Both the position numbers and the translations under genes were made by a program. A stretch of 64,000 nt of DNA from Hsuehochloa calcarea (Eukaryota; Streptophyta; Magnoliopsida; Poales; Poaceae), in the NCBI GenBank assembly GCA_036346395.1, contig JAYEVG010000097.1, forward strand, positions 1 to 64,000. The letters run 5' to 3'. Within the stretch, counting starts at the first letter, position 1, and the number at the start of each line of letters is the position of its first letter. The notes under the pieces were generated by a model. That model was given only the letters and a program-made list of their open reading frames with translations, ran no database searches and had not been told where the DNA came from. Of this stretch, positions 22,311 to 33,342 are shown one piece after another.

Positions 22311-22725
22311 TGAGTATGAGTGACTCATATCATAACCTACTAGGACTTGCAGATATGTTCTATAAGGATTCTTATCCTAAGAATTCCTAGTTCTTTAGGA
22401 GGAGAACTGGGGGCACTATATAAATCTATGAGGGGTGGTCATAGAGAACACAAACCACAAACCAAATCATCCAAAGTAAGAAGTGCATGAGAGGATTATA
22501 GGCTAGGTTATTCTTTTAGTACTAGATTCTTGTATAGCGCAAGGATCCGAGAGTTCTAAAAGGTTTGAGAGAGTTGTGAGAGAGCGATAATTCCTTGTAT
22601 TCTTTTGAGGTTGTGCTTAAGGAATTTGCGGTTGGCTTTGCCAAATGTTTCTCTTTCGTTGTGATCTACGAGATTCATCTACATGATTCTTGATACCGTG
22701 CCTGCCCGTGTCGTATCTCGCAACA
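22311..22725 (+). repeat. Probable 3' LTR of Tork-like element
   Basis: Starts TGAGTATGAG after a purine-rich stretch and ends TCTCGCAACA. It has a promoter-like CACTATATAAATC at 22414. The end resembles the end of the 5' LTR in GTGTCGTATCTC. Boundaries are approximate. Confidence 0.5.
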
Positions 22726-23055
22726 CTAATTTGATATTGACTAGGGTTTTGGTAGCCGGTTATCATTTTTATCAGGGGGTGCAGATAGCACCGATTTTCC
22801 TAATTTTTCGGTTGAATTGGGCCGAAAATTTCAAACCAAAAATTGAAATAAAAAAGAGCCAAAAATCAATGGAAATCGGCCAAAAATTGATTGAAAATCG
22901 GGATTAATTTCCAACTCTCATATCCAAACAAATAATGTCTCCTAATACCCCTCTTTACAGATCAAATTAGAAAATCAATGCACGAGGGGACGAAAAGGAA
23001 AGCAGATCAAATGAATGGATCAATCAACATGGTCAACTAATCCAAATTAAAAACT
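22726..23055. other. Unassigned AT-rich DNA
   Basis: No gene seen. 22800-22900 has repeated AAAAATTGA/AAAATCG elements of low complexity. Confidence 0.5.
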
Positions 23056-23311
23056 AATTAATTACCAGTACCTCAATGTGGGCAAAGATGAGGACGATGT
23101 AGAAGCGCTTGACGTAGGAGTCGGCCAGGAACAATGCTGGGATGGTGAACATCTGTAGTGCGGCGACGAAGTTGGTGGTGATCGTCGACGCAGTCGCAAG
23201 GCCAATGTTCATCGTCGGGGCCATGGCCAGGGCTTTGGCAGCGAGGGCCACAGTGGCCGAGGCGACGACGAGGACGGCACAGACAATTTCTTCATCTCCA
23301 TTGCTTGGCAC
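23056..23311 (-). pseudogene. Fragment resembling an NPF/POT transporter exon
   Basis: The minus strand encodes hydrophobic helices followed by ASTITTNFVAALQMFTIPAL and FLADSYVKRFYIVLIF. An F-x-A-D-x-x-x-x-R-(F/Y) arrangement after a helix is typical of the second/third helix region of peptide/nitrate (POT/NPF) transporters. A donor-like GAG|GTACTG lies at its end. Only one exon-sized piece is present, with no continuation on either side, so it is at best a gene fragment. Family assignment is by pattern only. Confidence 0.4.
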
Positions 23312-23496
23312 GGGAATGGGGAAGACTACGGCGCATAAAAAGTGGTATCAAAGTACAACACATTATAAAATCGATGCCGGTGCAAATGCATGGGCACCGT
23401 GCCAGTTACTTGAATAAGCGGACAGGTCCCGACTTATTTGACATGTTTTACGCATAACAATCCTTACAAGAATAGTAGATCGGTAATCATATTGAA

Positions 23497-24015
23497 TAAG
23501 CACTCAATTGCTAGCCTGCCAATTCCTTCCAGCATGAGAATATCGTCTTTAGTGGCCGCAATCTCCTTGTCGAACATTTTCCTCCCACTGTTGTCTTGCT
23601 TGTAAACTCTGAGGAACTCCATGATGAGGCTACGAACTCTTCATCTAGGAGTATGTTGGCTGGTTTGACATCACCATGTTGTATGATGCTTCTTGTGTAT
23701 TTGTGCATGTATGCTAAACCTTTGGCAGAGCCGATTGCAATGTCCAAACGTTGGTGTAGTGGGAGAGGGCGGATCTTGTTATTTTCTTTGCCATGGAGAA
23801 TGTCTTGGAGACTTCCATGGGCAGCGTACTCATACTTTCACCTCCAAGCAACAACCCAAGAGCTTGAGAATGTTCTTGTGGATCATCCTTGTTTGGATCA
23901 TCACTTCCTTCACGAGCTCCTCCTTTGTAGCTTCGTTTACCGCAATAGAGGTCTTAACTACCACCTCGGTGTTGTCCTCGTCCCCCAAGAGTCCCTTTGT
24001 AGACTTCGCCGAAGT
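23497..24015 (-). pseudogene. Broken WAK-type kinase domain fragment
   Basis: On the minus strand, read from 24015: FGEVYKGTLG (end of the glycine-rich loop), a frameshift, NTEVVVKTS with the ATP-binding lysine, KEVMIQTRMIHKNILKLLGC (alpha-C and beta-4), a small deletion with frame change, YEYAAHGSLQDILHG, LDIAIGSAKGLAYMHK, and the catalytic loop QHGDVKPANILLDEEF. Next comes a deletion that removes DFG, activation loop and APE, resuming in another frame with RVYKQDNSGRKMFDKEIA and IGRLAIECL. HGDVKPANILL and NSGRxMFDKxIA are typical of a rice-type WAK subfamily. The start of the domain is cut off at 24015 by unrelated DNA. It is dead as a kinase and probably the lost 3' end of the WAK gene at 41291-49970. 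Confidence 0.8.
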
Positions 24016-24516
24016 CTGGACACTGTTGGCCCCATGGTGCACCGAAATTCCACATTTGGCCCCCTCTAGCCAAGAAATTCCTAATTTGGCCCCACGGCGC
24101 CTCCTCTGCAGTAGTGCGATGTAGCGTGAATCTTGCCCCACCCACAGCGCGGCAAGGTGCTACCCTCCCCACGACATGCAAGAAGAGCAGAGGGAAAAGA
24201 GGAGAGAGGAAAGAAAAGAAAAGAAAAGAAAAGGGGAAAATCCGGAAAAAAAATACAAGAAAATATCAAGAAAATTCCATAAAAATCATTGGAACACGAA
24301 TGGATTTAATAAAATAATTTTGAATTTAATTGATGTTTATTTTATTTATTTAAAATATTTTTCTTTTGCTGGAACTTTCCAACTAAGCTTTAATTAATCC
24401 AATAAAATAGAAATTATTTATTATATTTTTTTTTGAAGCTTTCAAAAGACTATGAAAATGGAAAAACTGAAAAGAAATAAAAATAATTGAAAGAAAATAA
24501 CAAGGTTTAATTTAAT
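24016..24516. other. DNA breaking the kinase exon
   Basis: 24027-24105 contains two related GGCCCCAYGGYGCMCC/AAATTCCNNATTTGGCCCC units, then a GA-rich tract (24176-24245) and AT-rich DNA. It is neither kinase nor recognisable gypsy sequence, so it is probably the end of another insertion. No ORF is supported. Confidence 0.45.
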
Positions 24517-24720
24517 TTAATTTGGGCTTGAGTGGAGGTATAAATTATGAATTGATCTCGGTATGATCCCATGGAGTGAGTATCGTATAGGCTTTATCTT
24601 GGTCCTGTGTACTTGCATCTCATCCAGGGTATTTGTAAACAATATATTTAACGAACTGCTACCATCAACTAACACTCGGTTTACTCGACAGTTGTTGATG
24701 GTGGACTCGACCACGATTTG
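24517..24720 (-). pseudogene. Gypsy aspartic protease fragment
   Basis: Encodes RVNRVLVDGSSSLNILF, the retropepsin motif of plant gypsy elements (usually VDGGSSLNILF), with the catalytic aspartate kept. Upstream the CRVNRVLVD strand and downstream SLHGIIP fold elements are recognisable. The frame ends near 24517 and nothing further of pol is seen. Confidence 0.75.
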
Positions 24721-25023
24721 AAACCTATCTGGTCGAGTAGGAGATATCGAACAATCACCCTCCTTGAAAGAGATGGTGACCTCGGACCACTTCGATAATT
24801 TATTGACAAGAGGAGGGTCAATAGAGTTTACCTCGCGCTCGACTGCCTTGAGATATCATTTTGACTCGTATGCCAAAGATCCTCCATAGATATGATCGAT
24901 GGTGTGCTTTGGATCTTGGAACAACATCTCCTCATCGTTGCCCGATTGCTTTCGACCGCTTGTTTGCCCTAACTCCTCGAGTGCAGGAAGAGGTACTTTG
25001 CCGATGTGGTAGTCCTCGAGTTT

Positions 25024-25408
25024 TTATTGGAAAACTCGGTAGTTATGAAGGTCATATCCTTCCTTTTTATGGAAAGGACACCACCTAGGCTTGTAATTCT
25101 TCCGTTCAGGGCGTTTGCCCTTGCCCTGGTCAGAGTATGGTTTGGAGCCTCGAGGCACTTTATCGCTTACAGCTAAGACTTCCTTGGATCTGTTGACTTG
25201 AGGTTTTTGACCTTTGGTCTTGCTATTAGACTTCTTGGCTTTTTTATCAATTTTCTTTCTACTTTCGCCTGCTTCTTGAGTATTGAGAGACCATGTGAGA
25301 GGTGCTCCCATGTGAATGATCAGTATTTGACATATTATTGAAAAGTTTGTGATGAGTACTTGAGTTTGTTTTTGGGCTTTCTCTGCGTAGTCGTAGCTAG
25401 GGAAGTAT
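25024..25408 (-). pseudogene. Gypsy Gag C-terminal region
   Basis: Lysine-rich linker (KKIDKKAKKSNSKTKG) followed by CPFHKKEGYDLHNY, the degenerate zinc-binding C-x2-H...H/L motif that ends Gag in this type of gypsy element, here with the last cysteine replaced by tyrosine. A frame change near 25350 shows decay. Just before the solo LTR the sequence continues in frame from the Gag portion on its other side (26791). Confidence 0.7.
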
Positions 25409-26790
25409 TCGACCTCGTTGGTCGTGGTCAAATCTGTTCGACCACGCTAGTCGATGCATGCGACCACGCTAGTCGAGTGCATTAAGACCACGCTAGTCGA
25501 AGTGCATTACGACCACGCTAGTCGAAGTGCATGCCCGCCACGCTAGTCGAAGTCTGTTCCGACCAAGGTAGTCGAAGTCTGTTTAGACCACGGTGAGTCG
25601 GTCTGTTTCGACCTCGCTAGTCGGTCTGTTCGACCACGGTGATCGGTCTGCTTTCGACCACGGTGATCGAGTCTGTTTCGACCACGTTGCTATGTGATCC
25701 GAGGTCGGAAGGTTTTCGACTCCGGCGTATGTGGTCCGAATGGAGTCCGACCACGGAGAAAGCTTTGGTCGTATGTCCTCGAATCGGTCGTTCGAGTTGG
25801 GAACCGGTCGTATGGTTTTGTATTGCGATCATAGACCTTGTGCATTTGATAGTTCATCATTTCGACCGGTCTTGTTGCGATCTAATCTTATTTGAGCTAC
25901 ATTTGCGAGTGCGGTTCTTTGTATTGTGCCGTGCTATGTGATCTTTGTGTGTTTGATTTGGTTGCGGGATCTTGGAGACAAGTCTTGGTGAGGTTTGGAG
26001 AGGTCGGGACTAGACATAGGAGATGTTGAGGTCGAGCATTTGGAAACCACAGAAGACAAGTCTTGCAAGGTGATCGTAGTGAGTTGTGACAAGGCAAGAG
26101 GAAGAAGCTTCGGGAAGGCAGTTGAGGAGTATTTTGGACAAATACCTAAAGGCTGCAAAGGAAGGCGTCCCTCCGGGAAAGCAATGGAGTTGTTGGTGCT
26201 AATGGGCAAGCGGTGGAGTCGTTGTCGGATAGTAGCGGGTAAAAGCATTGTGCCTCTGGAAAAGCAATCATTTCTCTGTTAATGGGTTGTCGAGTGTTTG
26301 AAACCCGATGGTTGAGGCTATAACAAGAGATGTTAGGTTTGAGGAAGAAGAGTGAGGTGAGGAGAGGATGTTAAAGTGGCTGGCTCTGAGCTTTTCTCGT
26401 CTAATTTGTGTGAGTTGTCTCTGGGCAAGAGCATGGATGCTCGTGTATCTTCAGTGGAGTGGTCGTATGAACCTCTATGATCAATCATACATTTATCAGT
26501 ATCATTCTGAAGTTTTGCCTTGCTTGAGATGTTTTGATTGTTTTTGAGTCCTCCGTTTTTCGTTTAGACCATAGCTTATTTGCCGTGCTCTCTCTGTCAT
26601 CAGTGATTCGACCATGAGTTGGTGATCGACCAAGGCATAAGCTTTTCTGGATCATTGTTTGACCACGGGTGGTTTTCTCAGCTTTCGACCACGGCTATTA
26701 TTGAATATGGTGATTCGATGTGAATTTTAATAGAGAGTTTTTAAGGCACCATTCACCCCCTCCCCCTCTGTTGCCATTTTCGATCCTTCA
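25409..26790 (+). mobile_element. Solo LTR, 1.4 kb, with TSD, inside gypsy gag
   Basis: Flanked by AGTAT direct repeats (25404-25408 and 26791-26795). The right end reads CACCCCCTCCCCCTCTG...CGATCCTTCA, the typical end of a copia/Sirevirus LTR in plus orientation. The left end reads TCGACCTCG, so the usual TG start appears mutated. The gypsy Gag frame on the minus strand continues without loss across the site when one AGTAT copy is counted, which fixes the insertion precisely. No internal sequence is left, so LTR-LTR recombination probably removed it. The left part holds a minisatellite. Confidence 0.8.
25430..25690 (+). repeat. CGACCACGCTAGTCG minisatellite in solo LTR
   Basis: About ten imperfect units of 22-27 bases with core CGACCACG(C/G)T(A/G)(A/G)TCG joined by AAGTGCATTA or GTCTGTTT spacers. 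CGACCACG also recurs singly downstream at 26633-26700. The core is itself close to palindromic (CGAC...GTCG). Confidence 0.85.
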
Positions 26791-27371
26791 AGTATTTTTA
26801 TCATCTCGATCAATGGTTTTGTTCCACTCGGCTGCTTCTGTAGCAATTGCATATCGGTCGGCTATCTCAAAAAGCTCAGCCACAGTAGCCGGAGGATTTA
26901 AAGCGATGTCTTATGTGATCCTTCTATCGCGGAATCCCTGCTTAAATGCTCTGATAACAGAAGAATAAAAAACATCAGGTATGGAATTACGAACCTCACT
27001 AAAACGTCTGATGAATTGGTGTTCTGTCTCATTCTATGCAAGTTATCCTCTTGTTCGAGATGGTTATGGGTACCCTAGAAATTGGCCAGCAGTAAATCAC
27101 AGAGATGTTGCCACGAATAGATCGACCTCTATAGTTGATTTAACAATCACGACCGAGAAGATCATTCGAGCACAGTAGGAAGGTAATTCGCCATGATGTG
27201 CTCTCCTCCTTCTGCTGCTCGAACGACAGCCGTATAGATCTAAAGAAATTCGATGGGATTTTGTGACCAATCAAACTTGTCTATGTTCACTGGTCGAAAC
27301 TGCGGCAGCCAGCGAACTGATCGAAGGTCAGGCAAGAACACCTGACATCTAGTAATAACATCATGACGCCT
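26791..27371 (-). pseudogene. Gypsy Gag capsid region (element 1)
   Basis: Minus strand encodes LPQFRPVNIDKFDWSQNP at 27250-27310, IYTAVVRAA...GEHIMANYLP, and further RDRRITQDIALNPPATVAEL with FEIADRYAIATEAAEW near 26800-26930. These are the conserved retrotransposon gag (capsid) stretches of grass gypsy elements. Stops (near 27240) and frameshifts are present. The right end abuts the gag-only Sirevirus insertion at 27372. Confidence 0.8.
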
Positions 27372-29227
27372 TTGTAGGACCGTAAAGGCGACTAGAGGGG
27401 GTGAATAGGCGCTTTCTAGATTTTTCGCCTTAATCAAATTCAACACACACTTTTCTCCTCTAGCTATGAAAGCTAAGAAGATCAGTAAAGTACAGAAGAA
27501 GCCTTGTGCTGAATTCAATTACCCCCTTAACCACACGACTCAAACAAGGAGAGTTGATCTCACTGGACCGGTCGAACCGCTATAGATCTGGCGGTCGATC
27601 GCCTAGCGATCGGACATTGTAGAAACTGAGTAATGCATTCTGGCGGTCGGACCGGCGGTGCAAAATCGGTCGGACCGATTTAGTCCAGAGGCAATGCACA
27701 ATGCCCAAATCCAAAACAAAAATTGGTCCAACTTTTGATTCAACCAATGAAACTTGACCAAATTTGGAGCACACCTCCCTAAGGATATCTGAGTCCTATT
27801 TCTAGCGACGATCGTTCAGATCCACTTTAAATAAACGATATCTTTAGGTTTTACCAAAGAAGTGCTAAAACCCTAGAAATATGAAAAACTTGATCCACAA
27901 CTTGCTTGTGGGGGATTGAAGATCTAGATGGTTCTAGGAGTATTCCCACACATCAAAGCAAGGTAAATGAGGTCAAGAGACCAACCAATATCAATCGGAT
28001 CAAGGAAGCACCACAATCATCAAAAGAGAGAAGAAAGCAAATGAGACTTCACCAAAGAACAAACATTCATGAATTGATTGATTCAATGTGATGCTTGTCA
28101 AAGCCACTCCCTTAAGGAGGACAAGAGCTCAATCAAAGAGCACACATACAAATCTCTCCAAACCTCTCCTCTCCTCTCCAAACCATAACCCTAACAAGGA
28201 TTTTGCAAATGGGGGCTCAAGTGCTTGGGGGGGTTTTCCATCTCCCCCCTTTCTATTTATAGGAGAGGCATAGGGTTTCACTTATGGGCTCCCATGAAGG
28301 CCCACACACACATGGGACCCAATTACACATATCTGTTGAAGCAATCGCCTGCTTCACCACGTGTAGGTTGATCAGCGGCTCTCATCATGTCGGCAATTCT
28401 CTCCCGTCCGAATCCCATCGGAACCTCCCAGGGACTTGCACCGACTTCCGCACCGCCTGATCCAACCGGTGCCACGAATCGCCGTTCGATCCATCTTGCC
28501 CATCGCGCACCTGCTGAGTCACACGACCTCACCCGGCATCCATGATCGTTCTGGACCTCAGCTCTCCAAGCGTAGTCCCGATCCACCTCACCGTTGACGT
28601 CGTTGACCTACAAGCCACCTGCATAGCAATAGACAAAGAAATCGTCTCCGAGAACAAGTTCTTCACAACTTGACCTACGTTAGTTCAACAATGCAATATT
28701 CAACAATAAAGCATTGAAATTCATACAATAACCACATTCAAATCACAACAATGCCAAAAAGGTCAAGTTCCAAGTGATCGGCAGTCTGACCGCCCCACAC
28801 AGCCGGTCCGACCGATTTCAGGCCGGTCGGACCGATTCTACAACGGCGGTCGGACCGCCCGAAATGACTTAGCCAAATTTTCATCTCGAAAATCCGAAAC
28901 CTTATGGAATTTTCAAATGAATACAACTTTTGACTGGGAGCTCCAAAAATTATGTGACCACAACCAGAAGACTCCCCTCACTTGCCTACAAATCCTATTT
29001 TTGGTTCAGCTTCAAAACCCAGTTTGAACCATATCCGGTCGGACCGGCACGCACGGCCGATCGGACCTCTCCACGGGCGGTCTGATCGCCGATGCCACGA
29101 TCGAGGACCTTTGTGGTGCGACGCGAACTAAAGCAAACCCGAAAACTCGAGATTTTGCAAACCAACAATGCCATTGCCAATTGACTCATCATCCTAAGAT
29201 CATGCACATATCATCACGATATCCACA
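27372..29227 (-). repeat. 3' LTR of gag-only copy 2
   Basis: 1,856 bp with TGTAGGACC...ATCCACA ends on the plus strand, GGTCGGACCG-type palindromes at 27565-27680, 28775-28860 and 29035-29100, and a TATA box (CTATTTATA near 28251 on plus). Confidence 0.9.
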
Positions 29228-30600
29228 ATCTCCCCCTTGATGAACACATTGGCAATTTCCCAGAAAATGTACTTTTAAGGTTTGAAAAGTAAAAATTCGC
29301 AGTTTTCGCATAAAGGCACAACTTGGTCCATAAGCAAGAAAAAGCTTAGAAAACAGCCAAGCTGGCTTCAGAATAGTATAAGCAAGTGAGATAAGGCAAT
29401 GAAAGCACAAAAGGATTCAAATTCCAGAAAGTAACCAAAAATCTCACTTAGGTCCATATGAAAGACAAATGTTCTATTTGACCTTTGATCATTGTGGGTC
29501 TTCTTTAATTGCAAATATAATCAGAAAAGGTAATAAAACCAGAGACTCAACTCACTATGATCACAAATTTTCAGAAGGTTCATTTTTTTATATATGAGTT
29601 CTTTTATATGAAACCAAAAGCTCCAAAACAATATTTTTCTTCTCAATCTTTCTCCCCCTTTGACAATGAATTCATCAAGATGCATGGGAAAAGATAGAGT
29701 ATGAAGGAATGACTTTATTTTTGAACTTTAGCAAAAAGGAGCTATGACCATTATACATGTAGACAGTACAAGTATTATACCAAGCCATATTAAGCGAAGA
29801 AGTTATGTTCAATCATGGTAAAACATGTATTGCAAAGCTAAGACCAAAATAGCAGTAATCTGAGATTAAAAGAATTAATACCATGAAAAGTTGCTCAATA
29901 TCATAGTTTCACTAAAAGCAGCCAAAAATGAGTCAAGCCATGTCTATAAGTAAAAAGAGACCAAAAACTGGAACTGAGGCATTTTGAGCAATAAGAGTTC
30001 AAATAGAAGCAATAATCAAGCACTTAGCATTTTGAGTATTTTCCTAAAAATGATTTTTTTTTATTGTGCTAGATCTCAAGCCTTTCCGCGACCATCTCAA
30101 GCAAGAAGCTTAAAAGAGTGGTCTAGGTCATCCAAAACTCCCCCTGAGTTCATGCCTAGCGCAATGGCAAGCAGTCTCATGAGAAAGGATTGGTGAGTTC
30201 ATTTTTTTCGTACATAAAAACTCATTCTTCATTTGCTTGACTTAAGAAATAACAAAGCTCATTTTACATCTCAAAATAAGTTCAAGACTCAATTTAACCT
30301 ATAAGACATGGCATGAATCAAAAGAGTATCACTAGAGCAAAACTAGTCACAAGATCCAACAAGACATGATTTGATTCAATTTGCTCACAGAAATAAAGCT
30401 TGCAAGGTGAAAGCTAAGCTAAAACACGAAGAGCCATAAAAGAAGCCTAGCTGACTATCACTTGACATGACAAGGTATAGAGTATGAAATCAAGCCATAC
30501 AAGGATAATAATCAAAGCTCCACATGATTTATTATACAATGCAAGACATTTGAATTGTAAAATGCATTATGATACAATGAATGCAAAAAGAGCAAATTCC
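29228..30600 (-). other. 3' untranslated region of gag-only copy 2
   Basis: No ORF. Polypurine tracts on the minus strand correspond to plus-strand TCTCCCCCTTGATG (29229) and TCTCCCCCTTTGACA (29650). Sequence parallels 7728-9062 closely. Confidence 0.75.
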
Positions 30601-30602
30601 CT

Positions 30603-33287
30603 TCAAAACATCCATGCCTCAGTACTGGGGTTAGTGATAAAAGATCTAGGAGTCCAGTACTGAGACGCACGATGCCTGGGAATAGCAGAAGAAGCAGTAA
30701 TAAAATGATTAGGAACAAAATTATAAGAATGCACACGAGAACCACCTGAACCTCTCCGAAACGATCTACCAAAAGATCGATACTCCCCCTGTCTAGGTGC
30801 TACCCGTGGTCTCTCCTCACGATATCCTAAACCAAAATGCTGCTTGGACCCACCAAAAGAGTCAACAAAGTTCTCTACGAATCTAGGCCTATATGTGGTA
30901 CGATAAACAGGCTGCCTAGCTCTAGAGACTACAGCTGGTGAAGAGACTCCTCTGATGGATCTCAAGGTGCTCATTCTCTCTTTCCTCTCAATCTTTGCTC
31001 TCCGGAAGCAAAACTCAACAGTGTGGCCATCTTTCTGGCAGAAGGTGCAATGGTACTTGATCTTTTGAGGGGTCTGTATTGGTGAAACAGAAGCACCTTT
31101 CTTGCTAGAAAGAGTTTGCGCAGAACCTGCAGATTTGAAAACAACCTTAGAAGGCTTAGGAGGTTCTACCTCAACCAGACCACTTTTCACAACTCTAGCA
31201 ATCTTAGGTGGGTGATTCTTGGAATGCTCTAGGGGATTAAAACCTAGGCCACTGTTTTTCACACTCACCTTGGATTGGTCGAGAATCAAGTTGAGTTTCT
31301 TTTTCCCATTAGAAAACCTCTCAAGAGTCACTTTGAGGTAATCATTCTTTTTAGCAAAATCCTCACAACTAGCGCACTTTCCAGACTTGATTACCTCATC
31401 ATGTTTGCTATTAAGAAGAGCCAATTCCACTTTAAAGGCCTCACAAGACACACAATAGGAATCCTTAATCCTATTCAACTGCTCCTTAAATTTAACTCTA
31501 AAAGCCTCTTGAATCTCACCAATAATTGTTTCAACTTCAGCATTCAAAATACAAGAGGTAGAGTCAATAACTTTCTTGGAAGCAGTAAGAGACATGGATT
31601 TTTTAAATTTAGCTTTCTGTTCTAGAGTCTTGTTTAGAGCTTCAATCTCAATTATAAGCTTAGGACAATTTTCACATGAAGCAGCTCTAGAGTACACAAC
31701 CATTTCTGTCATCTCTTGCATTTTAATCCTATTGTTCTTACAATGAGAGCAAGTGTGACTAGCATCAAATTTTTGCAATTCTTTCAAGGAGCTATCCAAT
31801 TTTACTTCAAGCAAAGCACAGTTTGAGCAAGTTGAAGGAATAGCATCCAATGCAGCCACATCAAGAGAAATAGCATCCATGCAAACAGAACTAGACTTGA
31901 GAGATTCTAGTTCATCAAGAGCATCTTTCAGTTGATTTACAACAGAGGAATGAGCAGATTCAATTCATTAAGCAAGCTAGAGCATGAAGCACAAATATCG
32001 TCAGGATTAATGGATTTGAGCCTAACAACTTCTAGGTTCAAGTTATCAATCATAGTATCCTGGTTCTTAATCATTCTAGCTTGCTTATGCAATTTTTGCT
32101 CAGCAAGCACCAAAGCCCTTTTCATGTCAGCAAGTGAAGGGCATACCTCATCGGGAACACTAAAAGGATCCTCGTTGTTGGAGGAGTCGCTGTCGTGGCT
32201 GTTCTTGGCCATGAAACACATGCCCGTGAAATCACGAGCCTTCTTCTTGCCACGGGAGTCACTCTCATTGTCCTCCGCCTCCGAGTCCACATCGCTCATG
32301 CTCACATTCTCTAGAGCGTCAAGGACCCGGCTGACAAACTTGCGATAGTTTGTCTTCTTGGGTTTAACATCCCTCGCTTGAGGATGCCTTTGTGACTCCT
32401 TCTCCTCCTTGCCCTTCAGCTTGGGGCACCTAGAGCGAATGTGGTTTGGCTCACCACATTCGAAGCATGTGATAGGTCCACCTCTCCTCCTATTCCTAAC
32501 CTTGTTGTAAGCTCTCGTGAATTTGGTGCATAGGAGGGCTAAATCATCTTCAGGTAGTCTTTCAAGTTGCTCATCGCTCAAAGAATGCAAAGCAGATAAA
32601 GAAAAACCAGATGAGCTACAATCCAACGAATCAGAAGAACTACCCTTGGATTTGTCGACCACTAAAGCCATCGACTCTGTTTTGGAGAGACACGAGATAA
32701 AATAAATCTTATGCGTCTTCAACCTCGAGTATAGTTTATCCATGGTAAGCTCACTCATGACAGTGTTGTCATTGATGGAAGTGATCTTCATACCCGAGAC
32801 CTTCACATCAAGAGCACCCAAAAGCTGGCGTGCATTTTCTGACTCAGAAAAGACCAGGTCAACAGCGCGGAGATCATGAAGAATCTTAGAAAATCTTCCC
32901 CACAGCTCGTCTAAAGACTCACCAGGCCTTTGCTCGATCTTAGAGTATACTTTCTTTAGCTAGTTCTGTCTCACTTCCTTGATCGCAGTGGACCCCTCGT
33001 GATAATCACAAAGAGTCCGCCAGATCTCATGAGCAGTCCGCAAATGAGCAACACGCTCAAACTCAGATCGACTAAGGCCTTGAATCAAAAAATTCCGAGC
33101 CCTGCTGTTTGCCTCCACATCTGGAGTGATCACATTGTCATCGGCTGGCACGACATATGGGTTTTTTTACCTTAAGCCAAATTGCGTGCCCTTGAGCATC
33201 GATGAAGGCCTGCATTCGGGCCTTCCAATATGCAAAATCAACTCCATCAAAAACATGTGGCTTGGTTGAATACCTGTCAGTCGCCAT
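30603..33287 (-). pseudogene. Large Sirevirus Gag with CxxC coiled coil (copy 2)
   Basis: Starts at the ATG at 33287 (MATDRYS), 40 bases inside the PBS. Order along Gag: UBN2-type N-terminal region (33151-32830), first CCHC knuckle CFECGEPNHIRSRC (about 32465), acidic SEAEDNESDSRGKKK linker, a long Leu/Lys/Glu coiled-coil-like region with CxxC pairs (CASC, CSNC, CSHC, CENC, CVSC, CASC) between 32010 and 31360, second knuckle CTFCQKDGHTVEFC (about 31040), then an Arg/Gly-rich tail (RPRFVENFVDSFGGS). The stop is at 30603. Lesions are few: a T-run indel near 33165, an in-frame TAG near 32958 and a frameshift near 31930. At around 880 residues it is far longer than ordinary copia Gag and is the only protein of the element. 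Confidence 0.85.
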
Positions 33288-33326
33288 GGCTCCAAAGACC
33301 GGTTAAGATCTATGAGAAGAGCTAAC

Positions 33327-33340
33327 CGGCTCTGATACCA
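33327..33340 (-). other. Primer binding site, copy 2
   Basis: Minus strand TGGTATCAGAGCCG begins two bases inside the 5' LTR end; complementary to initiator Met tRNA. Confidence 0.9.
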
Positions 33341-33342
33341 CT

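Larger units (their letters stand above)
20169..22725 (+). mobile_element. Internally deleted Tork-like copia element
   Basis: An LTR-like 5' end (20169-20547), a primer binding site TGGTATCAGAGCC at 20550, a Tnt1/Tork-type gag with CCHC region, the start of the GAG-pre-integrase domain (to about 21760), then a non-coding tail and a probable 3' LTR (22311-22725). Integrase, RT and RNase H are absent: the interior jumps from gag/protease to 3' sequence near 21770. The two putative LTRs match clearly only in short parts (GTGTCGTATCTC at 20492 and 22709), so the 3' end may come from a related element. Confidence 0.65.

Noticed and set aside
25430..25690. CRISPR-like regular array
   Set aside because: Units are imperfect and the spacers are short and repeated. 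This is a eukaryotic LTR minisatellite, not a CRISPR array.
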